This document shows positions 1 to 4,614 of a stretch of DNA of 5,672 nucleotides, piece by piece. Made by a program: the position numbers and the translations under genes. The stretch is from assembly GCA_023452965.1 (NCBI GenBank), contig JAEXUU010000271.1, forward strand, positions 1-5,672, given 5' to 3'. The first letter of the stretch is position 1; the number at the start of each line of letters is the position of its first letter. Origin of the DNA: Pseudomonadota bacterium (GTDB lineage: Bacteria > Pseudomonadota > Alphaproteobacteria > Rhizobiales > Beijerinckiaceae). A model generated the notes under the pieces. That model made no database searches. It worked only from the letters and a program-made list of their open reading frames with translations, and was not told the origin of the DNA.

Positions 1-1
1 T

Positions 2-385
2 CGCGAGATCGAGGCGCTTCTGGCACTGGCCGGCCCCCTGCCGGCCCATGAGATTCTCAAGGCGCCCGAGACCGGCACCGTCATGGTCGAGGGCCGCGCC
101 GGCGGCGCCGGGCGGCGCTTCAATCTCGGCGAGGCGACGGTGACGCGCTGCGTCATCCGCCTCGGCAACGGGGCGATGGGCTTCTCCTATGCGCTCGGCC
201 GCGATGCCGGCAAGGCACGGCTGGCGGCGATCACCGATGCGCTGCTCCAGGACGAGGCCGATGCCGGCCCGCTGCGGCAGGGCGTCGGCGCATTGGCCGA
301 GAAGCAGCAGGCGGCACGCGATCTCGCCTCGCGCAAGGCGGCCGCGACCAAGGTCGATTTCTTCACGCTGGTCAGGGGTGGCTGA
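2..385 (+). CDS. phnG: C-P lyase core subunit PhnG (5'-truncated)
   Basis: This is the small subunit of the PhnGHIJ core complex, required with PhnH, PhnI and PhnL to attach phosphonate to the ribose of MgATP. The frame is open from base 2 to the TGA at 383-385 and gives 127 residues. From memory of the E. coli protein (about 150 residues), roughly 20 N-terminal residues lie before the window. Family hallmarks seen are ETGTVMVEGRAGGAGRRFNLGEA in two parts (ETG..., then GRRFNLGEATVTR), the central MGFSYALGRD segment, and the C-terminal KVDFFTLVRG end, which closely matches E. coli PhnG. An internal ATG at base 83 exists, but family-conserved sequence continues upstream of it, so it is not the start. 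The stop overlaps the phnH start by one base (TGATG), which suggests translational coupling. Identity is secure; the true start is not visible. Confidence 0.95.
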   Translation, partial: REIEALLALAGPLPAHEILKAPETGTVMVEGRAGGAGRRFNLGEATVTRCVIRLGNGAMGFSYALGRDAGKARLAAITDALLQDEADAGPLRQGVGALAEKQQAARDLASRKAAATKVDFFTLVRGG

Positions 386-990
386 TGGCAACGAACGAAA
401 CCCTGCTCGGCGCCGGCTTCTCCGATCCGGTCTTCCAGTCGCAAGGAGCCTTCCGGGCCCTGCTGGCGGCGCTCTCAGAGCCCGGCCAGGTCCGTGAGCT
501 CGCCATCGCGGTCGAGCCGCCGGCCGGGCTCGCACGCGCCACCGCGCTCGCTCTCTTGACCCTCGCCGACTACGAGACGCCGATCTGGCTGCCCGCCTCA
601 CTGCGCGACGGGCCTGCCGGCGCCTGGCTGCGCTTCCATTGCGGCGCCGCCCTCGTCGAGGATCCCGCCCGCGCCGCCTTTGCCGTGATCGACGGCGCGG
701 CGCCGGAGCCCAAGCTTGCCGCCTTCAACCCCGGCGACGATCAGTTTCCCGACCGCTCGACCACCGTGATCGTGCAATGCGCCGCGCTCGCCGGCGGAGA
801 AGCGGTGACCCTCGAAGGCCCAGGCATCGCAGGAACCTGCGAAATCGCACCGTCCGGCCTGCGCCCAGGCTTCTGGGGCGAGGTCGCCGCCAATGCTGAG
901 CTCTATCCGTGCGGCGTCGATCTCATCCTGAGCCATGGCGCAGAGCTGATCGGCCTGCCGCGCTCGACCCAAATCCTGGAGACCCGCTGA
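385..990 (+). CDS. phnH: C-P lyase core subunit PhnH
   Basis: PhnH (201 residues; about 194 in E. coli) is a core-complex subunit. Structurally the family resembles PLP-dependent transferases but has lost the cofactor site, so its role is thought to be structural or supportive for PhnI. The N-terminal stretch FSDPVFQSQGAFRALLAALSEPG is the recognisable family signature (residues about 12-34: FSDPVFQSQ then FRALLAALSEPG). The mid-region FPDRSTTVIVQ and the C-terminal YPCGVDLILSHG-type segment are also typical. The ATG at 385 overlaps the phnG stop by one base. An AGGGG at 374-378, 6 nt upstream, is a good ribosome binding site. The gene ends at the TGA 988-990, whose last base begins a tiny ORF leading to phnI. 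No truncation or frameshift is seen. Confidence 0.96.
   Translation: MATNETLLGAGFSDPVFQSQGAFRALLAALSEPGQVRELAIAVEPPAGLARATALALLTLADYETPIWLPASLRDGPAGAWLRFHCGAALVEDPARAAFAVIDGAAPEPKLAAFNPGDDQFPDRSTTVIVQCAALAGGEAVTLEGPGIAGTCEIAPSGLRPGFWGEVAANAELYPCGVDLILSHGAELIGLPRSTQILETR
978..981 (+). promoter_or_regulatory. Shine-Dalgarno-like GGAG before the 990-1013 mini-ORF
   Basis: GGAG lies at the end of phnH, 8 nt before an ATG at 990 that overlaps the phnH stop. The ATG opens only a 7-codon frame, not phnI, so this site would load ribosomes on the mini-ORF. It is an inference from spacing, and the motif is also part of phnH coding sequence. Confidence 0.35.
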
Positions 991-1013
991 TGACCCGCCG
1001 GGAGCTTTACTGA
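990..1013 (+). CDS. 7-codon mini-ORF bridging phnH and phnI
   Basis: This open frame reads MTRRELY and then stops. Its ATG (990-992) overlaps the phnH stop in a TGATG, and its own stop (1011-1013) overlaps the phnI ATG in a second TGATG. A GGAG sits 8 nt upstream, at normal ribosome-binding distance. It is out of frame with phnI (offset 23 nt), so it is not an N-terminal extension; PhnI also begins with the family-typical MYVAVKGGE at 1013. If translated, it would let ribosomes pass from phnH to phnI without a gap. It is too short to expect a peptide function, and chance occurrence is possible. Confidence 0.3.
   Translation: MTRRELY
1000..1004 (+). promoter_or_regulatory. Ribosome binding site of phnI
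   Basis: GGGAG lies 8 nt before the ATG at 1013 and is the best Shine-Dalgarno match near phnI. It supports 1013 as the start, agreeing with the conserved N-terminus MYVAVKGGE. It sits inside the 7-codon mini-ORF, so translation of that frame would pass over the phnI ribosome binding site. Confidence 0.6.
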
Positions 1014-2143
1014 TGTATGTCGCGGTCAAGGGCGGCGAAGCCGCCATTCTCGCCACCCATGATCTCGTCGCCGAGGCGCGCCGCGGCGACGAGAGCGTTC
1101 CCGAGCTCGCAGTCGCCCAGATCCGCGAGCAGATGGGTCTCGCCTGCGGTCGCGTGATGAACGAGGGCTCGCTCTACGATCCCGATCTCGCCGCGCTGGC
1201 GCTGAAACAGGCGCAGGGCGATGCGATCGAGGCTGCCTTCCTGATGCGCGCCTACCGCACGACGCTGCCGCGCTTCGGCTCCTCCGAGCCGCTCGACACC
1301 GCCAGGATGGCGATCCGCCGCCGCGTCTCGGCGACCTACAAGGATCTGCCCGGCGGCCAGGTGCTCGGCCCGACCTATGACTACACCCACCGGCTCTTCG
1401 ATTTCGCCCTGATGGACGAGGCGGCTCCGGCGGAGAGCATGGCCCGTCCCGCCGCACAGCCGCTCGACGCCTCGATGCCGCGCGTGCCCGACATCCTCGG
1501 TGCCGAGGGGCTGATGGAAGAGGAGGCGCCTCCGGAAGGCGATCCGCGCCCCTTCGATCTCACCCGCGAGCCCGTCTCTTTCCCGGCCGAGCGCGATGTC
1601 CGCCTGCAGGCGATGGCGCGCGGCGACGAGGGCTTCATGCTCGGCCTCGGCTATTCCGTGCAGCGCGGCTTCGGCAACAGCCATCCCTTCGTCGGCGAGG
1701 TCCGGGTCGGCGAGGTCGCGGTCGAATACGTGCCGGAGGAGCTCGGCTTCGCCGTCGATCTCGGCGACGTCACCTTGACCGAATGCCAGATGGTCAACCA
1801 GTTCGCCGGCTCCAAGGACGTGCCGCCGCAATTCACCCGCGGCTACGGGCTCTCCTTCGGCCATAGCGAGCGCAAGGCGATGTCGATGTCGCTGGTCGAC
1901 CGGGCGCTGAAGGCGCGTGATTTCGGCGAGGCCACGACCTATCCGGCGCAGCAGGACGAATTCGTCCTCTACCACTCCGACAATGTCGAGGCGGCCGGCT
2001 TCGTCGAGCACCTGAAGCTGCCGCACTATGTCGATTTCCAGGGCGAGCTCGAACTGATCCGCCGCATTCGCAAAGAGCGGCAGGAACGCCAGGACAAGCT
2101 CGCCGATCAGCCGAGCGAAGCGCTGCCGGAGGCCGCGGAATGA
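1013..2143 (+). CDS. phnI: C-P lyase core subunit PhnI (phosphonate ribosyltransferase/nucleosidase subunit)
   Basis: PhnI, with PhnG, PhnH and PhnL, displaces adenine from MgATP with a phosphonate to give alpha-D-ribose 1-phosphonate 5-triphosphate. Alone, the E. coli enzyme acts as a purine nucleosidase. The 376 residues start with the family-typical MYVAVKGGE. Conserved blocks follow: ALALKQAQGD (61-70), LMRAYRTTL (77-85), YKDLPGGQVLGPTYDYTHRL (109-128), RGDEGFMLGLGYS (203-215), EELGFAVDLG (242-251), FTRGYGLSFGHSERKAM (274-290) and DNVEAAGFVEHLKLPHYVDF (323-342). His333 and His338 form the HxxxxH pair that, by alignment from memory, corresponds to E. coli His328/His333, reported as metal ligands at the PhnI-PhnJ interface. 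E. coli PhnI has about 354 residues. The excess lies in an acidic, Pro-rich stretch (about 134-182) and a charged tail after 350. The 3' end overlaps phnJ by 4 bases (ATGA). Confidence 0.97.
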   Translation: MYVAVKGGEAAILATHDLVAEARRGDESVPELAVAQIREQMGLACGRVMNEGSLYDPDLAALALKQAQGDAIEAAFLMRAYRTTLPRFGSSEPLDTARMAIRRRVSATYKDLPGGQVLGPTYDYTHRLFDFALMDEAAPAESMARPAAQPLDASMPRVPDILGAEGLMEEEAPPEGDPRPFDLTREPVSFPAERDVRLQAMARGDEGFMLGLGYSVQRGFGNSHPFVGEVRVGEVAVEYVPEELGFAVDLGDVTLTECQMVNQFAGSKDVPPQFTRGYGLSFGHSERKAMSMSLVDRALKARDFGEATTYPAQQDEFVLYHSDNVEAAGFVEHLKLPHYVDFQGELELIRRIRKERQERQDKLADQPSEALPEAAE

Positions 2144-3063
2144 CCGTGCACCAGAAACTCAGCGGCGATACCAAGCCGGCTTACAACTACGCCTATCTCG
2201 ACGAGCAGACCAAGCGGATGATTCGCCGCGCCCTGCTCAAGGCGGTGGCGATCCCCGGCTACCAGGTGCCATTCGGCTCGCGCGAGATGCCCCTCGCCCG
2301 CGGCTGGGGCACCGGCGGCATCCAGGTCACCGCCGCGATCATCGGTCCAGATGACAAGCTGAAGGTCATCGACCAGGGCGCCGACGACACCACCAACGCC
2401 GTCTCGATCCGCCGCTTCTTCGAGCGCACTGCCGACGCGCGCACCACCGAGGCGACCGATGAGGCGACGATCATCCAGCCCCGCCACCGCATCCCCGAGG
2501 CACCGCTGAAGGCCGGCCAGATCATGGTCTATCAGGTGCCGCAGCCCGAGCCGCTGCGGAAGCTCGAGCCGCACGAGGCCGAGACGCGCAAGATGCACGC
2601 CTGGGCCGAATACGGGCTGATGCAGGTCAAGCTCTACGAGAACATCGCCCGCTTCGGCGAGGTGACGACGACCTATGACTACCAGGTCATGGTCAATGGC
2701 CGCTATGTGATGGCGCCGTCGCCGATCCCGAAATTCGACAATCCGAAGATGCAGATGTCCCCGGCGCTGCAGCTCTTCGGCGCCGGGCGCGAAAAGCGCA
2801 TCTATGCGGTGCCGCCGCATACCAGCGTGCGCAGCCTCGATTTCGAGGATCATCCCTTCCGCATCCAGAGCTGGGAGCAGCCTTGCGGGCTCTGCGGCGC
2901 CGCCGATTCCTATCTCGACGAGGTGGTGATCGACGACCAGGGCGGGCGCATGTTCGTCTGCTCCGACAGCCATCATTGTGAGACGCGCCGGGCGGAAGGC
3001 CATCGCGGCGCGATGCTCGCCGACGCCTCGGCGCTGCATCTGGTCGAGGACGAGGCCAAGTGA
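2140..3063 (+). CDS. phnJ: Radical-SAM C-P lyase PhnJ (alpha-D-ribose 1-methylphosphonate 5-phosphate C-P lyase)
   Basis: PhnJ is the enzyme that breaks the C-P bond. Using S-adenosylmethionine and a [4Fe-4S] cluster, it turns ribose 1-phosphonate 5-phosphate into an alkane and 5-phosphoribosyl 1,2-cyclic phosphate. The 307 residues carry every key position with a constant +8 offset from E. coli: Gly40 in IPGYQVPF (the glycyl-radical glycine, E. coli Gly32), His116 in RHRIPE (E. coli His108, interface metal site), the cluster cysteines Cys249, Cys252 and Cys274 in CGLC...FVC, and Cys280 (E. coli Cys272, thiyl radical). Near-invariant blocks include LDEQTKRMIRRA (20-31), VIDQGADDTTNAVSIRRFF (76-94), NGRYVMAPSPIPKFDNPKM (186-204) and LFGAGREKRIYAVPP (212-226). 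It is longer than E. coli PhnJ (281) by 8 residues at the N-terminus and about 18 after Cys280. The start is fixed by the ATGA overlap with phnI and by GGAGG at 2128-2132, 7 nt upstream. Confidence 0.98.
   Translation: MTVHQKLSGDTKPAYNYAYLDEQTKRMIRRALLKAVAIPGYQVPFGSREMPLARGWGTGGIQVTAAIIGPDDKLKVIDQGADDTTNAVSIRRFFERTADARTTEATDEATIIQPRHRIPEAPLKAGQIMVYQVPQPEPLRKLEPHEAETRKMHAWAEYGLMQVKLYENIARFGEVTTTYDYQVMVNGRYVMAPSPIPKFDNPKMQMSPALQLFGAGREKRIYAVPPHTSVRSLDFEDHPFRIQSWEQPCGLCGAADSYLDEVVIDDQGGRMFVCSDSHHCETRRAEGHRGAMLADASALHLVEDEAK
3052..3055 (+). promoter_or_regulatory. Ribosome binding site deciding the phnK start
   Basis: GAGG lies 7 nt before the ATG at 3063 but only 4 nt before the in-frame GTG at 3060. 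The spacing favours the ATG, which also continues the TGATG stop-start overlap seen at the phnG/phnH and phnL/phnM junctions. A second GAGG at 3046-3049 is more distant. Confidence 0.5.
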
Positions 3064-3869
3064 TGAACATGCAGGTCAACCCGCAGGAACTCGCGCTCGA
3101 TCCGCAGCCGCTGCTCTCGGTCGCCGGCGTATCCCGCTTCTATGGCGAGCGCATCGGCTGCGCCGATGTCTCCTTCGACCTCTGGCCCGGCGAGGTGCTG
3201 GGCATCGTCGGCGAGTCCGGCTCGGGCAAATCCACCCTGCTGCGCTGCCTTGCCGGCATCGACAAGCCCGATGCGGGCGAGGTGCTCTTTCGCGGCGGCA
3301 CTGAGCCGCTCGACATCTACTCGGTCGCCGAGCAGGAGCGGCGCCGGCTGATGCGTACCGCCTGGGGCATCGTCCACCAGAACCCGCGCGACGGTCTGCG
3401 CATGGACGTCTCGGCCGGAGGCAATGTCGGCGAGCGGCTGATGGACAATGGCGCCCGCCATTACGGCAGGATCCGCGAGACCGCGCTCGACTGGCTGCAG
3501 CGCGTCGAGATCGCCGCCGGCCGCATCGACGACCGGCCGCGCCAGTTCTCCGGCGGCATGCAGCAGCGCCTGCAGATCGCCCGCGTGCTGGTCTCCGAGC
3601 CCAGGCTCGTCTTCATGGACGAGCCGACCGGCGGTCTCGACGTCTCAGTCCAGGCCCGCCTGCTCGACCTGCTGCGCGTGCTGGTGCGCGATCTCGGCCT
3701 CGCCGCGATCATCGTCACCCATGATCTGGCGGTCGCGCGCCTGCTCACCGACCGCCTGATGGTGATGAAGGATGGCCGCGTCGTCGAGCAGGGCCTGACC
3801 GACCAGGTCCTCGACGATCCCCACCACGCCTATACGCAGCTTCTGACATCCGCGGTGCTGACCGTATGA
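3063..3869 (+). CDS. phnK: C-P lyase ABC-type ATPase PhnK
   Basis: PhnK is an ABC-fold ATPase that, in E. coli, binds the PhnGHIJ core through PhnJ rather than any membrane partner; its ATP use is thought to remodel the core during the reaction cycle. From the ATG at 3063 it has 268 residues: Walker A GESGSGKST (50-58), Q-loop Gln106 within VHQNPRDGLRM, signature SGGMQQR (163-169), Walker B LVFMDEP (182-188, with Asp186 and Glu187) and H-loop His220. The segments DLWPGEVLGIVG, VSAGGNVGERLM, ARHYG and LTDQVLDDPHHAYTQLL distinguish PhnK from ordinary oligopeptide-transport ATPases, which it otherwise resembles. The N-terminus before PLLSVAG (16-22) is about 12-14 residues longer than in E. coli PhnK (252). 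A GTG at 3060 adds one residue and is a possible alternative start. No transmembrane segments are present. The stop at 3867-3869 overlaps a 17-codon mini-ORF. Confidence 0.96.
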   Translation: MNMQVNPQELALDPQPLLSVAGVSRFYGERIGCADVSFDLWPGEVLGIVGESGSGKSTLLRCLAGIDKPDAGEVLFRGGTEPLDIYSVAEQERRRLMRTAWGIVHQNPRDGLRMDVSAGGNVGERLMDNGARHYGRIRETALDWLQRVEIAAGRIDDRPRQFSGGMQQRLQIARVLVSEPRLVFMDEPTGGLDVSVQARLLDLLRVLVRDLGLAAIIVTHDLAVARLLTDRLMVMKDGRVVEQGLTDQVLDDPHHAYTQLLTSAVLTV

Positions 3870-3919
3870 GCGCCGTCACATCCGCGTCACCGCGCCGGCA
3901 CAAGGCATTGATCCCATGA
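3866..3919 (+). CDS. 17-codon mini-ORF bridging phnK and phnL
   Basis: This frame reads MSAVTSASPRRHKALIP and then stops. Its ATG overlaps the phnK stop in an ATGA (3866-3869), and its stop overlaps the phnL start in another ATGA (3916-3919). It fills the only sizeable gap in the operon (46 nt). No convincing ribosome binding site precedes it, so it could be translated only by ribosomes re-initiating after phnK. The sequence is basic and Ser/Pro-rich with no recognisable domain. It may be a coupling device, a remnant of a once longer coding region, or chance. Confidence 0.25.
   Translation: MSAVTSASPRRHKALIP
3873..3901 (+). promoter_or_regulatory. Three-unit 11-bp-period repeat resembling a degenerate Pho box
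   Basis: Three 7-mers lie at exact 11-bp intervals: CCGTCAC (3873-3879), GCGTCAC (3884-3890) and CCGGCAC (3895-3901), with 4-nt spacers ATCC and CGCG. PhoB boxes are direct 7-bp repeats (CTGTCAT-like) separated by 4 bp. Against CTGTCAC the three units match 6, 5 and 5 of 7 positions. The array ends 14 nt before the phnL ATG, in the operon's only real intergenic gap. Against it: the spacers are not AT-rich, the match is imperfect, and such GC-rich words are common here. This is a candidate only. Confidence 0.2.
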
Positions 3920-4614
3920 CCACGATGATCCAGGTCGAAAACGTCGCCAAGGAATTCACCCTGCACAATCAGGGCGGGGTCCGCCTGCCGGTCTTCGACA
4001 ACGTCAATTTCTCGGTCGCGGCCGGCGAGGCGCTGGTCCTGGCCGGTGCCTCCGGCGCCGGCAAATCCAGCCTGCTGCGCATCCTCTACGGCAATTACCG
4101 GCCGACCTCCGGCAGGATCGCCGTCACCCATGCCGGGCGGCCGATCGACATCGTCACCGCCGTGCCGCGCACCGTGCTCGACATCCGCCGCCGCACGCTC
4201 GGCTTCGTCTCGCAGTTCCTGCGGGTGATCCCGCGCGTCTCGGCGCTCGACATCGTCCGCGATCCGCTGCTCGCCCGCGGCGCCACGCCCGAGGAGGCGA
4301 GCGAGCGCGCCAAAGCCATGCTGGCGCGGCTCAACCTGCCGCAGCGCCTCTGGGATCTCGCACCCGCGACCTTCTCCGGCGGCGAGCAGCAGCGCGTCAA
4401 CATCGCCCGCTCCTTTGTCGATCCCTCGCCGATCATGCTGATCGACGAGCCGACCGCCTCGCTCGACGCCGGCAACCGCAATGTCGTGGTGCAGCTGATC
4501 GCCGAAGCCCGCGCGCAGGGTTCCGCCATCGTCGGTATCTTCCACGACGAAGCCGTGCGAGAGGCTGTCGCGACCCGCTATCTCGACATCACCGATTTCA
4601 GGAAGGCCGCCTGA
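3916..4614 (+). CDS. phnL: C-P lyase ABC-type ATPase PhnL
   Basis: PhnL is the second ABC-fold protein of the system. In E. coli it is needed, with PhnG, PhnH and PhnI, to make ribose 1-methylphosphonate 5-triphosphate from ATP, and a PhnL dimer can sit on PhnK in the assembled complex. The 232 residues (226 in E. coli) contain Walker A GASGAGKS (44-51), Q-loop Gln100 in FVSQFLRVIPR, signature SGGEQQR (154-160), Walker B IMLIDEP (173-179, with Asp177 and Glu178), D-loop SLD (182-184) and H-loop His210 in IFHD. FVSQFLRVIPRVSALDIV and the FHDEAVRE tail are PhnL-type; other relatives with this fold are LolD/MacB-like ATPases. The start follows a 46-nt gap after phnK and has only a weak AAGG (3902-3905) 10 nt upstream; a second in-frame ATG (Met4, 3925) has no better site. 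The stop overlaps phnM by one base. Confidence 0.96.
   Translation: MTTMIQVENVAKEFTLHNQGGVRLPVFDNVNFSVAAGEALVLAGASGAGKSSLLRILYGNYRPTSGRIAVTHAGRPIDIVTAVPRTVLDIRRRTLGFVSQFLRVIPRVSALDIVRDPLLARGATPEEASERAKAMLARLNLPQRLWDLAPATFSGGEQQRVNIARSFVDPSPIMLIDEPTASLDAGNRNVVVQLIAEARAQGSAIVGIFHDEAVREAVATRYLDITDFRKAA

Noticed and set aside
83..385. Internal ATG as the start of phnG
   Set aside because: Conserved PhnG sequence (LALAGPLPAHEILKAPETG) is in frame upstream to the window edge, so the real start lies outside.
1007..2026. Long open frame on the minus strand (339 codons) opposite phnI
   Set aside because: It lies fully antisense to a clearly conserved gene. High GC at third codon positions keeps the opposite frame free of stops, and the translation is a low-complexity Arg/Ala/Gly/His mix with no family features.
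2107..3039. Long minus-strand open frame (310 codons) opposite phnJ
   Set aside because: It mirrors the phnJ codons in a GC-rich gene, has no domain signature, and overlaps other real genes. It is a shadow frame.
2978..3304. Plus-strand open frame spanning the phnJ-phnK junction
   Set aside because: It is a different frame through two well-supported genes. Its Arg/Ala-rich translation has no features, and both flanking genes are intact.
3855..3901. Possible hairpin GTGCTG...CGGCAC as an intercistronic terminator or attenuator
   Set aside because: The stem is 6 bp including one G-T wobble, with a loop of about 35 nt and no following T run. It is too weak to call.
3745..4545. Minus-strand open frame (266 codons) opposite phnK-phnL
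   Set aside because: It spans two real genes and their junction, and its composition is typical of an antisense shadow of GC-rich coding sequence.
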